In this document: positions 15,522-23,528 of the stretch, piece after piece
Layout: each line of letters opens with the position of its first letter
Position numbering within the stretch: the first letter of the stretch is position 1
Assembly: GCA_029555415.1 (NCBI GenBank)
Contig: JAKPSI010000018.1
Span: 124,001 to 188,000, forward strand
Direction: 5' to 3'
DNA: 64,000 bases
Origin: Bacteroidota bacterium
Lineage (GTDB): Bacteria; Bacteroidota; Bacteroidia; Chitinophagales; Chitinophagaceae
The notes under the pieces: generated by a model
Databases searched by the model: none
What the model saw: only the letters and a program-made list of their open reading frames with translations
Told to the model about the DNA's origin: nothing
Made by a program: the position numbers and the translations under genes

Positions 15522-16512
15522 GATTCTGTTTCCGGGTATTGATCCGGTCGCGGATGATCCGGAAAAAGCGGGAGCGGTCTTTTTCACTGACCTCACTGAT
15601 CAGTGTGGACCGCTTCATTTGATTCTGGAAATGCTGGAACATGTTCTCACAGAAAACAGTATCCCGGGTCTGCATGAAATTGATGGTAGTATGGGTAACA
15701 TAAGCCACTTTCACACCATCCAGTGTCACCAGCATATTATTGTCACCCAGCAGCACTTCATTGAAGTACATCCTGAACTTTCCCATCGGCTTGCGCAGCG
15801 GATCGCCATACATGAATTTATACCCCAGGGCCGCCTGTTGTTCCAGATGGGTCCAGATCTTGTCGATCACATCGTACAACTGCGCCACCTGCCTGTCATT
15901 TTCGAAAACCCTGGCATCCCGGTAAAAGTCGATCTGCCTGAACAGGATATTCATGCTTTCAATATTCCAGATCTCAACACTCGGAATACTGTTATACAGC
16001 CGGAGTGCCTCCTGATCCATGGCATATAGTTCCTCGGGGTATTCTTCCAGTCTGAGTTTTCTTTTCGCGAATTCAGGGAACTGGAAATAGGTCTTGAGCC
16101 AGAAGAACCACTTGAATGCGGCGATCTCCCTGAAATGAAAATGGTGAAAGATCGGCATATCCTTGCAGGAATAAAAGAACTCCACTTCCCTGAAACTATT
16201 CATGTACTGCATCTGCTTGTTCAGGCTCGACATATAATCCTCGAACCGGAATGTTTGCGCGCTCATATACTGACCACGAAAAGCGATCGCACCGGTAGCG
16301 ATCTCCATCAACTGATCGAGTGATATATGAAAATGCGAACTGAGCAGGGACAGCTCTTCGATACCGATCGCCTTCTCTCCCCGGATGCGGCGATACGCGC
16401 TGTCCGTACTGATGTCAAGCACTTTTGCGATGACATCGGCCAGCGGCGTACTGTCCGGCACCTGGGCGCGGATGAGCCGGAATAATTCAGCTTGTATTTT
16501 GTTAGGTTCCAT
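15502..16512 (-). CDS. HTH domain regulator, paralog B of a tandem pair
   Basis: A 336-residue cytoplasmic protein. Residues about 1-70 form a Cro/BetR-like helix-turn-helix (PLADVIAKVLDISTDSAYRRIRGEKAIGIEELSLLSSHFHISLDQL). The remaining 260 residues are an unrecognised helical domain with the blocks FYSCKDMPIFHHFHF, FKWFFWLKTYFQFPEF, YNSIPSVEIWNIESMNILFRQIDFYRDA and TTINFMQTRDTVFCENMF. The same blocks recur in the upstream gene, so the two arose by duplication. A ligand-sensing role for the large domain is inference. It starts 11 bases inside the end of its paralog; its 3' end overlaps gene 14961-15521. Confidence 0.8.
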   Translation of the reverse strand: MEPNKIQAELFRLIRAQVPDSTPLADVIAKVLDISTDSAYRRIRGEKAIGIEELSLLSSHFHISLDQLMEIATGAIAFRGQYMSAQTFRFEDYMSSLNKQMQYMNSFREVEFFYSCKDMPIFHHFHFREIAAFKWFFWLKTYFQFPEFAKRKLRLEEYPEELYAMDQEALRLYNSIPSVEIWNIESMNILFRQIDFYRDARVFENDRQVAQLYDVIDKIWTHLEQQAALGYKFMYGDPLRKPMGKFRMYFNEVLLGDNNMLVTLDGVKVAYVTHTTINFMQTRDTVFCENMFQHFQNQMKRSTLISEVSEKDRSRFFRIIRDRINTRKQNLISTGS

Positions 16513-17506
16513 ATCCGGTCAGGCTCTTTTTGCGGTCTTCAACTTTTGAAGTCAGCAGATGAAAGAAGATGTTACGTTGTTTTTCACCGGAATGACTGAT
16601 CATGGTACTGCGCCTGATCAGTGAACGCACTTCCGCCATCATATCCCGGCAGAATTGCTGATCCGTTGTCGTCATATAATTGATCACATCATAGTTCACG
16701 TAAGCCAGCACCTGTTCTCCTGCCACAGCCAAAATGGTATTATCACCCAATGTGATCCGGTTGTAAAAAAACTTAAGGTTATCAGGATATACACCGCTGT
16801 GCCTGCCCGGAAGGAATTTCGAACCCTGTTCCGCCTGTTCCCTGATATGGGCGATCACATGCAGCACACTTTCGTAGACTTGCATCGCATCCGCGGCTGA
16901 ATTGAAATAGCCGGCTTCCCTGTAATATTCCAATTGAAAGATGATACTGTTGATGCATTCCGTATTCCAGACTTCCGTTGACGGAATGCGGTTGTACAGA
17001 TCGAGTATTTCCGCTCCAAGTGAACGGATCTCATCGGTCAGACAATCAGGACTGAAATTCTGTCCTTCAAAATCAGGATGCCGGAGGATGGATTTCATCC
17101 AGAAAAAATAGTGGAACGCGAAAAGCGGTTCATCCGAAAAATTATGGAAAAGCGGCAGGTCCTTTGAAACGTAGATGATCTCTTTCTTTGGTGCCTGCTC
17201 CAGTTTTTTCAGCTGATCCCGGATGCCGGCCAGATATTCCGTAAAACTGAAATGTTCCGCATGCAGGCGCTCGGTATAGAATAACACCGCTCCGGGCCGG
17301 GCGGAGATCAGACTGTCAAGGGAGATGGCGAAATGCTCACAAAGGAGCTTTGTTTCCTCCAGTACCAGTGGCGTTTCACCCCGGATCCTGCGGTAAACAC
17401 TGTCGATGCTCAGGTGAAGCACCCCGGCTACTGCGTCAGCCAGAGAGGCTTCATCCGGAAGCGTTTCCCTGATCCGCTGAAATAAAAAATCCTGCGTGCT
17501 GCTCAT
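16502..17506 (-). CDS. HTH domain regulator, paralog A of a tandem pair
   Basis: A 334-residue paralog of the following gene. It has an N-terminal helix-turn-helix (SLADAVAGVLHLSIDSVYRRIRGETPLVLEETKLLCEHFAISLDSL), then the same large domain (YVSKDLPLFHNFSDEPLFAFHYFFW, YNRIPSTEVWNTECINSIIFQLEYYREA, YDVINYMTTTDQQFCRDMM). The frame opens at 17524 with TTG, but ATG at 17506 (MSSTQDFLFQRIRETLPDE) aligns with the paralog start and is preferred. Upstream lies a 0.6 kb gap. Proteins of this layout occur in Chitinophagaceae; no target or ligand is known to me. Confidence 0.8.
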   Translation of the reverse strand: MSSTQDFLFQRIRETLPDEASLADAVAGVLHLSIDSVYRRIRGETPLVLEETKLLCEHFAISLDSLISARPGAVLFYTERLHAEHFSFTEYLAGIRDQLKKLEQAPKKEIIYVSKDLPLFHNFSDEPLFAFHYFFWMKSILRHPDFEGQNFSPDCLTDEIRSLGAEILDLYNRIPSTEVWNTECINSIIFQLEYYREAGYFNSAADAMQVYESVLHVIAHIREQAEQGSKFLPGRHSGVYPDNLKFFYNRITLGDNTILAVAGEQVLAYVNYDVINYMTTTDQQFCRDMMAEVRSLIRRSTMISHSGEKQRNIFFHLLTSKVEDRKKSLTGYGT

Positions 17507-18127
17507 ATGTTTTGTTAGTTGCAATACGATGCCCGCGGGTTCAAAGCCTTCCTGATCACACTATAAGTTAACCGGATTTCAGGAATCCAGCAATTCAAAT
17601 TCCGGATTAGTAAAAAATGCCAGCATCGTTCCGGTTGCTGCAAAATTCAATTAGCATGCCCTCAGCCGGATATTTATGTTTACGTTGTTATCGATCACCT
17701 GCGTGTTTCAGCAGGTCTTCTGGTTAAGCACTCTGGTTTCAACCCGGCCCTCTACGGCCAGTCGCTCCAATACATATAACGGAGCTGAACACCTGATAGC
17801 TGCCTCCAGCTGCCTGCAGAAACCTGCAAATGACATGACATTGAAGAGATCATCCCGACATGAAAGCAACAACAGGTAACGGGTCTGCCATCTGGCAACC
17901 CGGATATCTGCTGAAGGGCAGGAATGAACAGTCGCACCCTGTTTGTCAACCCGGAATTTTTCTGATCACCATGAAAACAAGTACATGGCCATTTTACAGA
18001 ACGTAACATCACATGATATTCAAAAAATATTTCGGATATTACTTCACCTGGTGGGACAGGTGGATGAAAACGCGCTTTATGTCCGGACCCGAAACATAAG
18101 AACGGTCATCATCTAAAACCAAACTAC
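17507..18127. other. 621-base gap with hairpins and a micro-ORF
   Basis: No conventional gene was found. Two hairpins stand out: ACCTGC-N8-GCAGGT at 17697-17716, and a stronger one at 17880-17902 (CGGGT and TGCCA pairing with TGGCA and ACCCG, one bulged C). A 28-codon aromatic-rich ORF occupies 18013-18099. The ORF at 17676-17879 looks like chance. The gap may hold a structured leader or a decayed gene. Confidence 0.5.
18013..18099 (+). CDS. Possible 28-residue aromatic, basic micro-protein
   Basis: ATG at 18013 runs to TAA at 18097-18099, 28 bases before the next ATG. The peptide contains FKKYFGYYFTWWDRWMKTRF, with ten aromatic residues and clustered Lys/Arg, resembling a membrane-interface peptide. 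No promoter or homolog was recognised. Confidence 0.3.
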   Translation: MIFKKYFGYYFTWWDRWMKTRFMSGPET

Positions 18128-18901
18128 ATGAAAAAGATCTCCAGGTGGGCTAAAAGAAACCCGCGCTCTGCCCAAATCACGATCATCTTATCGTTCATCA
18201 TCCTCAATGTGCTGGGTTATTTCATCGGACGCAGCCTGAACGACCTCGGGGTCATGATCCCGGGTGCCGTCCTGACCGGTATGATCCTCCTTTGCGGGAT
18301 CATCATACTGATGTATCCGAAACGAGGGACCAACAGGAATGCATCATCAAAGAACAGTGAATATTACAAACGCAAAACCTGCGAAGGGCTCATGGCCACA
18401 GCGAGTTTCATGATGATGATCTGCGCCGCGAACGATCCTTCTGTATTTTGGTTCACCTCAACAACGGCAAACGCGGTCAGTCATGCTCCGGTCGTTCCGC
18501 ATGACAGCCTTTCAAAAAAATATAAATCCCCGCTGGCCTTTGCAGCTTCCCTGAAGAATGCGAACGGCGAAAGACTGCATGGAAAAGAAAAAAGAAAGTT
18601 GCTGAAAGAACAGATCAGGAACATCAAACAATCCGAAGATCTGAGTAAAGGTGCAAAAGCCGGACTGATCGCATTGTCGATACTGATCGCTGCCGGGCTC
18701 CTCTATATTGTAATGGCCATTGCCTGTGATTTATCCTGTACGGGCAATGATGCCGCTGCCGTAGCAGTTTTGATCGGTGGCACCGGCCTGGTCGTGATAT
18801 TGCTGCTCCTCGTGTTACATTCCATTACCCGTAAAAAGAAGAAGAAAGAAATTCCGGGACCGGATGAAAAATCAACAGATCCCAAAAGTGCCGGTAACTG
18901 A
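18128..18901 (+). CDS. Hypothetical membrane protein
   Basis: A 257-residue integral membrane protein. It has a basic N-terminus (MKKISRWAKRNPR), two TM helices (ITIILSFIILNVLGYFIG and MIPGAVLTGMILLCGIIILM) and a third hydrophobic stretch near residue 100. A soluble basic segment follows (SLKNANGERLHGKEKRKLLKEQIRNIKQSEDLSKGAK). Two C-terminal TM helices (IALSILIAAGLLYIVMAIACD and AAVAVLIGGTGLVVILLLLVLH) and a lysine-rich tail complete it. No family was recognised. A stem-loop terminator lies 30 bases after the stop. Confidence 0.7.
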   Translation: MKKISRWAKRNPRSAQITIILSFIILNVLGYFIGRSLNDLGVMIPGAVLTGMILLCGIIILMYPKRGTNRNASSKNSEYYKRKTCEGLMATASFMMMICAANDPSVFWFTSTTANAVSHAPVVPHDSLSKKYKSPLAFAASLKNANGERLHGKEKRKLLKEQIRNIKQSEDLSKGAKAGLIALSILIAAGLLYIVMAIACDLSCTGNDAAAVAVLIGGTGLVVILLLLVLHSITRKKKKKEIPGPDEKSTDPKSAGN

Positions 18902-18930
18902 CCCCGGCTGACACCCCCCGATACCCCAAA

Positions 18931-18968
18931 AAGCCCGGAAAAAGCCCCAAAAAGGCTCTTCCGGGCTT
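18931..18968 (+). terminator. Stem-loop terminator after the 18128 gene
   Basis: AAGCCCGGAA (18931-18940) pairs perfectly with TTCCGGGCTT (18959-18968), with a nested GCC/GGC. The 3' side is moderately T-rich (GTTATTTT). Confidence 0.7.
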
Positions 18969-18972
18969 CCGC

Positions 18973-19002
18973 TTGTTATTTTGCCCGCGAACAATATCTT
19001 TG
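18973..19002 (+). promoter_or_regulatory. Consensus promoter TTG-N19-TATCTTTG
   Basis: TTG at 18973-18975 and a perfect -7 box TATCTTTG at 18995-19002 have 19-base spacing. The start codon of the outer-membrane barrel gene is 49 bases downstream. Confidence 0.8.
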
Positions 19003-19050
19003 TAAGCACGAATTCATTCATTACCCTCGGGTAAACCAAAAACTACTATT

Positions 19051-19680
19051 ATGAAAAAATTGCTTCTTCTGCTGGCTATATGCTCTATTGGCCTGTCTTT
19101 CAATGGTTTCGCACAAAAAGCACGGGTGGGAGTTTCCGGCGGATTTACCCTGGCTAATATGAATGGCCTTACCAACGGCGTTCAGACCACTGGCGACTTT
19201 CTCACTGGTGCCGTTGTTGGCCTGTATGTGGATGCGCCTTTTGCCAAACACTTCACTTTCCTCCCCGGTATCTATTATGTACAGAAAGGAATGAAGGTTA
19301 AATCAAGCGGACCTGCTGCAGTAAGTTATAATCTGCGCTATGCAGATGCTAACCTGAACGTGGTTTATACAACGAATATTAAACGCGTTAAATTCTTTAC
19401 CGGCGCTGGCCCCAGTTTCGGACTCAACGTTCCTTCCAAAAAAGTAACAAAGATCGGAAGCAGCAAAACCTATACTGATATCACATTCGGCAATACCGGT
19501 TCTGAAGATTTCAAAGGACTTGATCTTGGCGCTAATTTCCTGGTGGGTATCCGTCTTCCTTGCGGCGGTACACTTTCAGTGAACTACACACAGGGTTTCA
19601 AGAATCTTTCCTATGCTACCGGAAAGACAATATATAATAACTATGTAGGTATCCAACTCGGATTCCTTTTCCATAACTGA
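19051..19680 (+). CDS. Outer-membrane beta-barrel protein (PorT/OMP_b-brl family)
   Basis: A 209-residue protein with signal peptide (MKKLLLLLAICSIGLSFNGFAQ). An eight-stranded-type barrel follows: ARVGVSGGFTLANMNG, DFLTGAVVGLYVDAPF, FTFLPGIYYVQKGMKV, YADANLNVVYTTNIKRVKFFTGAGPSFGL, LGANFLVGIRLPCGGTLSVNYTQGF and a terminal strand ending in aromatic HN (IQLGFLFHN). This is the layout of Bacteroidota PorT-family barrels. The specific cargo or function is unknown. It is monocistronic, with its own consensus promoter upstream and a terminator 40 bases downstream. Confidence 0.88.
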   Translation: MKKLLLLLAICSIGLSFNGFAQKARVGVSGGFTLANMNGLTNGVQTTGDFLTGAVVGLYVDAPFAKHFTFLPGIYYVQKGMKVKSSGPAAVSYNLRYADANLNVVYTTNIKRVKFFTGAGPSFGLNVPSKKVTKIGSSKTYTDITFGNTGSEDFKGLDLGANFLVGIRLPCGGTLSVNYTQGFKNLSYATGKTIYNNYVGIQLGFLFHN

Positions 19681-19717
19681 TCGGATCCCGGCGCGCACGT
19701 CGCGGTTTCCTTCAAAG

Positions 19718-19738
19718 CCCGGTCTCTGACCGGGTTTT
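19718..19738 (+). terminator. Intrinsic terminator after the barrel gene
   Basis: CCCGGT (19718-19723) pairs with ACCGGG (19729-19734) around the loop CTCTG and is followed by TTTTGTCTTTG. Confidence 0.75.
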
Positions 19739-19741
19739 GTC

Positions 19742-19773
19742 TTTGTACAGAACCCCCTGATAGCGTACCTTTG
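19742..19773 (+). promoter_or_regulatory. Consensus promoter TTTG-N20-TACCTTTG for lysS
   Basis: TTTG at 19742-19745 and TACCTTTG at 19766-19773 are 20 bases apart, giving a 5' leader of about 60 bases to the ATG at 19839. Confidence 0.8.
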
Positions 19774-19838
19774 CGCCTGTCCTGAAAACGCAGGCAAACC
19801 CCGGAACAACGGGAATTTCACACCGCATAAATAATAGA

Positions 19839-21386
19839 ATGAGCACACAACAGCTTTCTGAACAGGAACAACTGAGGCGCGAAAAACTCGCCGAAATGAT
19901 CATGCTGGGCATCGACCCTTACCCGGCCCCGCTGTATCCCGTGAACAGCAACTCCGTTCATATCAAGGAGAACTATAAAGAAGAGCATAAAGAACAGTTC
20001 GCAGAAGTATGCCTGGCCGGCCGCATCATGAGCGTGCGCGATATGGGTAAAGCCAATTTCGCGGTCATTCAGGACGCACACGGCAGGATACAACTCTATA
20101 TCAGACGTGATGATATTTGTCCGGGTGAAGACAAGACCCTTTACGATATCGTATGGAAGAAACTCATTGACATCGGCGATATCATCGGTATCAAAGGTTA
20201 CGCGTTCATCACCAAGACCGGTGAAACTTCCGTGCACGTGAAGGAGCTGACCGTACTCAGCAAATCACTGCGCCCGCTCCCCATCGTAAAAGAAGCGGAT
20301 GGTGAAACCTTTGACGCGGTGACCGATCCTGAATTCAGGTACCGTCAGCGTTATGCGGACCTCATCATCAATCCGGCCGTCAAAGAAGTTTTCGTAAAAC
20401 GTACCAAACTGGTCAATTCCATCCGCACATTCCTGAACGATCAGGGCGCGCTGGAAGTGGACACACCGGTACTGCAGAATATCCCGGGAGGCGCATCCGC
20501 ACGGCCTTTCATCACGCATCACAATGCACTGGACGTTCCTTTCTATCTCCGTATCGCCAATGAACTGTTCCTGAAGCGCCTCATCGTGGGCGGGTTCGAC
20601 TGGGTGTATGAATTCAGCCGGAACTTCAGGAATGAAGGAATGGACAGGACCCATAATCCTGAATTCACCATCCTGGAATTCTATGTGGCATACAAAGATT
20701 ATCTGTGGATGATGGACACAACGGAACAATTACTGGAAAAAGCAGCAACCGATGTCTGTGGCAACACGGATGTACCCGTGGGCCATAACACCATCTCATT
20801 CAAAGCCCCTTTCAAACGCATCAGCATCTTTGATGCGATCAAAGAACATACCGGCTTCGACGTCAGCAACATGAATGAAGAACATCTCCGCAGCGTATGC
20901 AAACAGCTGAAGGTGGATGCAGATAAATCAATGGGCAAGGGAAAACTGATCGACGCGATCTTCGGCGAGAAATGCGAGAAGAATTATGTGCAGCCTACTT
21001 TCATCACCGATTACCCGGTGGAAATGAGTCCGCTGACCAAGCGTCACCGCAGCAAACCCGGACTGGTAGAGCGTTTTGAACTGATCATCAACGGTAAAGA
21101 AGTAGCCAATGCATACAGTGAGCTGAACGACCCGATCGATCAGCGCGAACGATTCGAAGACCAGATCAAGCTGATGGAGCGCGGCGATGATGAAGCGATG
21201 TTCATCGACTACGACTTCCTCCGTTCACTGGAATATGGCATGCCGCCCACATCCGGTATCGGATTCGGTATCGATCGTTTGTGCATGCTGCTGACCAATC
21301 AGCCTTCCATTCAGGACGTGCTGTTCTTCCCGCAGATGCGACCGGAAAATATCAATGAGAGATCTTCAGATAACGAAGTAAAATAA
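19839..21386 (+). CDS. lysS: Lysyl-tRNA synthetase, class II
   Basis: A 515-residue class II synthetase that charges tRNA-Lys. The N-terminal OB-fold anticodon-binding domain (about 55-160) includes LAGRIMSVRDMGKANFAVIQD. The catalytic domain shows motif 1 (VDTPVLQNIPGGASARPF), motif 2 (FRNEGMDRTHNPEFTILEFY) and motif 3 (GIGFGIDRLCMLL), plus the lysine-pocket strand VANAYSELNDP. The length is normal for the family. It is monocistronic, with a consensus promoter upstream and a terminator 8 bases after the stop. Confidence 0.98.
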   Translation: MSTQQLSEQEQLRREKLAEMIMLGIDPYPAPLYPVNSNSVHIKENYKEEHKEQFAEVCLAGRIMSVRDMGKANFAVIQDAHGRIQLYIRRDDICPGEDKTLYDIVWKKLIDIGDIIGIKGYAFITKTGETSVHVKELTVLSKSLRPLPIVKEADGETFDAVTDPEFRYRQRYADLIINPAVKEVFVKRTKLVNSIRTFLNDQGALEVDTPVLQNIPGGASARPFITHHNALDVPFYLRIANELFLKRLIVGGFDWVYEFSRNFRNEGMDRTHNPEFTILEFYVAYKDYLWMMDTTEQLLEKAATDVCGNTDVPVGHNTISFKAPFKRISIFDAIKEHTGFDVSNMNEEHLRSVCKQLKVDADKSMGKGKLIDAIFGEKCEKNYVQPTFITDYPVEMSPLTKRHRSKPGLVERFELIINGKEVANAYSELNDPIDQRERFEDQIKLMERGDDEAMFIDYDFLRSLEYGMPPTSGIGFGIDRLCMLLTNQPSIQDVLFFPQMRPENINERSSDNEVK

Positions 21387-21393
21387 CAGGAAG

Positions 21394-21420
21394 ACCCGGA
21401 CGAGCGATCGCCGGGTTTTT
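21394..21420 (+). terminator. Intrinsic terminator of lysS
   Basis: ACCCGG (21394-21399) pairs with CCGGGT (21411-21416) around ACGAGCGATCG and is followed by a T run. It sits between the convergent lysS and SDR genes. Confidence 0.8.
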
Positions 21421-21423
21421 CAT

Positions 21424-22245
21424 TTATTCCACGAACAGATCCGTATACAGCTCACCCCCGGGGATCACTGCATAACCGGAAAGGTCCGTGATCCCTTCAG
21501 CCGCGAACAAATGCTCATCGATGAAACAATTGCCGGTACAAGCTGAAGAAGGTTTACTGAAAATGATATAGGCAGCATCCGCCAGGATCTCCGGCGTACG
21601 GCTCATATTGGCCAGCGTTTCTCCGCCCAGCAGGTTCCGTACCGCTGCGGTATCGATCGTGGTCCGCGGCCAGAGCGCATTGGAAGCGATATTGTATTTC
21701 TTCAGCTCTTCCGCCCAGCCCATCGCCATCATACTCATGTTGAACTTGGTGAGGGTATATGCCAGATGACCGGAGAGCCATTTCGGCTTCAGACTTACCG
21801 GGGGCGACAAGGTCAGGATATGCGGATTCAGTGAAGTTTTCAGATATGGGATGCAGCTGCGTGTAACGAAAAAAGTACCCCGCACATTGATGGAATGCAT
21901 CAGGTCGAACTGCTTGGCTTCTGTTGACTCGGTATCCGTTAATGAAATGGCGGATGCATTATTGACCAGGATATCGATCCCGCCAAAAGTGTCCACCGCC
22001 TTCTGTACAGCGATCTTCACTTGTTCTTCGAAACGAATATCACATTGCACCGCGAGTGCTTTGCCTCCGGCTTTCTCCACTTCTTCCGCAGCGGAAAAAA
22101 TGGTTCCGCCCAGTTTAGGATTTTCAGTGGTGGATTTGGCCGCGATCACAATGTTCGCGCCTTCCCGTGCCAGCTTTAAAGCGATCGCTTTGCCGATCCC
22201 TCTGCTGGCACCAGTAATGAATACCGTTTTGTTCGTAAAATTCAT
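21424..22245 (-). CDS. Short-chain dehydrogenase/reductase (HSDL2-like)
   Basis: A 273-residue SDR oxidoreductase. The Rossmann motif TGASRGIGKAIA lies near residue 11, NNASA is present, and the catalytic Ser and YxxxK lie in LTLSPP and YTLTK. The loop KWLSGHLAYTLTKFNMSMMAMGWAEELK and the C-terminal block IIFSKPSSACTGNCFIDEHLFAAEG are typical of the hydroxysteroid dehydrogenase-like 2 subgroup, thought to act on lipid or fatty-acyl substrates. The substrate is not determinable. It is convergent with lysS; a candidate promoter lies at 22262-22290. Confidence 0.92.
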   Translation of the reverse strand: MNFTNKTVFITGASRGIGKAIALKLAREGANIVIAAKSTTENPKLGGTIFSAAEEVEKAGGKALAVQCDIRFEEQVKIAVQKAVDTFGGIDILVNNASAISLTDTESTEAKQFDLMHSINVRGTFFVTRSCIPYLKTSLNPHILTLSPPVSLKPKWLSGHLAYTLTKFNMSMMAMGWAEELKKYNIASNALWPRTTIDTAAVRNLLGGETLANMSRTPEILADAAYIIFSKPSSACTGNCFIDEHLFAAEGITDLSGYAVIPGGELYTDLFVE

Positions 22246-22261
22246 GGTGGGTGTTAAATAT

Positions 22262-22290
22262 CGAAGTTATGAAAAGCGGTGTTGGCGCAA
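22262..22290 (-). promoter_or_regulatory. Candidate promoter TTG-N18-TAACTTCG for the SDR gene
   Basis: On the minus strand TTG is at 22288-22290 and TAACTTCG at 22262-22269, with one mismatch to TAnnTTTG. The leader to ATG 22245 would be about 13 bases. Confidence 0.45.
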
Positions 22291-22424
22291 CGGAATACTT
22301 CGGAAGATTACGTAATTCCCGGTATTTGCCGCAGCGCCGATATCAGCCAATTCTGCGCTGGCAGGAACAAGAACCGCTAACTACTTTTAATCCACTGGTT
22401 TCCGTTTGGTCCGTATCCTTTTGA
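22269..22424 (+). CDS. Possible 51-residue small protein before an orphan terminator
   Basis: ATG at 22269 opens 51 codons to TGA at 22422-22424. The peptide starts MKSGVGATEYFGRLRNSR and is arginine- and aromatic-rich (YLPQRRYQPILRWQEQE). It is the only + strand ORF of any size before the strong + strand terminator at 22498-22527. No good promoter was found, so this stretch may instead be a noncoding RNA. Confidence 0.25.
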   Translation: MKSGVGATEYFGRLRNSRYLPQRRYQPILRWQEQEPLTTFNPLVSVWSVSF

Positions 22425-22497
22425 AGAACTCTTTTGAGGCGGAGCTGATCCGTACACCTTAACACTGATCATTCTTCGGACTCATGTGATGTACCCG

Positions 22498-22527
22498 CCC
22501 CGTAGCGTCTCACTACGGGGTTTTTTT
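22498..22527 (+). terminator. Strong intrinsic terminator without an evident upstream + strand gene
   Basis: CCCCGTAG (22498-22505) pairs perfectly with CTACGGGG (22513-22520) around CGTCTCA and is followed by seven T. The T run is only on the + strand, yet both flanking genes are on the minus strand. The rest of the 283-base gap (22246-22528) holds the 51-codon ORF. Confidence 0.8.
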
Positions 22528-22528
22528 A

Positions 22529-23518
22529 TCAATACTCCGGTAATACAGGTTTGTTCTGCACGATCCCTTCGATCTGTTCCATTACACCGGCATCGATCTT
22601 ACCCAACACATCCGCCGCTCCCAGATTTTCCAGCAACTGTGCTTTATTGGTGGCGCCCAGTATGACCGTTGATACATGCGGATTCTTCAAACACCATGCG
22701 ATACTCAACTGTGCGGTACTGATACCCAGTCCTGCGGCGAGTACAGACAGTTTTTTCACTTTATCCAGCAGGTTTTCCTGCATCCAGCGGTCCTTCAACC
22801 AGTCGAATCCCGTCAATCCGAAACGACTGCCTTCCGGAATGCCATCGTTATACTTTCCACTCAGCAAACCAGATGCCAAAGGACTCCAGATGGTTGTACC
22901 CAACCCCACGGTGTTGAACACACCAGAAAATTCATTCTCTATTTTTTCACGATGCAGGAGATTGTATTGGGATTGCTCCACTACCGGGCCGATCAGGCCA
23001 TGCTGTGCCGAAACGCGGTGCGCTTCCATGATCTCCACACCACTCCATTCACTCGTACCCCAGTAAAAGATCTTCCCCTGCTGTATCAGATTATGCATGG
23101 TCCATACCGTTTCTTCAATGGGAACGCCCTTATCCGGACGATGACAAAAGAAGATGTCCAGGTATTCCGTTTGCAGGCGCTGCAGCGCTTCATGACAGGC
23201 TTCCACGATATGTTTCCTGCTGAGTCCCGTCTGATTGGGCTTGTTCTGTTTACCCCTCCAGCCAAAGAAAACTTTGGATGAAAGTGTATAGGAACTGCGC
23301 TCCCAGTTCTTTTTCGAGATGACACGCCCCATCATCTTCTCGCTTTCACCCAGCGCATATACTTCCGCGTTATCAAAGAAATTGACCCCCTGGTCATACG
23401 CGATACCCATCAGTTCATCTGCGATACTGTCATCGATCTGTTTGTGAAAGCTGACCCAACTGCCGAACGACAATGCGCTCAGTTGCAGGCCGGTTCTGCC
23501 CATGCGGCGGTATTCCAT
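22529..23518 (-). CDS. Aldo/keto reductase (Kv-beta / YghZ-like)
   Basis: A 329-residue NADPH-dependent TIM-barrel oxidoreductase. Motifs include MEYRRMGRTGLQLSALSFGSW, the catalytic Asp/Tyr region NFFDNAEVYALGESE, the Lys strand TLSSKVFF, the His strand IFFCHRPD, the NADP-binding WGTSEW, YNLLHR and the C-terminal VILGATNKAQLLENL. Members of this subgroup reduce carbonyls such as methylglyoxal and aldehydes. A -7 box at 23541-23548 inside the 3' end of lptC suggests separate transcription from the lptC operon. Confidence 0.93.
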   Translation of the reverse strand: MEYRRMGRTGLQLSALSFGSWVSFHKQIDDSIADELMGIAYDQGVNFFDNAEVYALGESEKMMGRVISKKNWERSSYTLSSKVFFGWRGKQNKPNQTGLSRKHIVEACHEALQRLQTEYLDIFFCHRPDKGVPIEETVWTMHNLIQQGKIFYWGTSEWSGVEIMEAHRVSAQHGLIGPVVEQSQYNLLHREKIENEFSGVFNTVGLGTTIWSPLASGLLSGKYNDGIPEGSRFGLTGFDWLKDRWMQENLLDKVKKLSVLAAGLGISTAQLSIAWCLKNPHVSTVILGATNKAQLLENLGAADVLGKIDAGVMEQIEGIVQNKPVLPEY

Positions 23519-23528
23519 AAATTGTTCT

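Noticed and set aside
17676-17879. 67-codon ORF in the 0.6 kb gap
   Set aside because: Its sequence has no domain, signal peptide or promoter, and the ORF is open on the other strand too, so it looks like chance.
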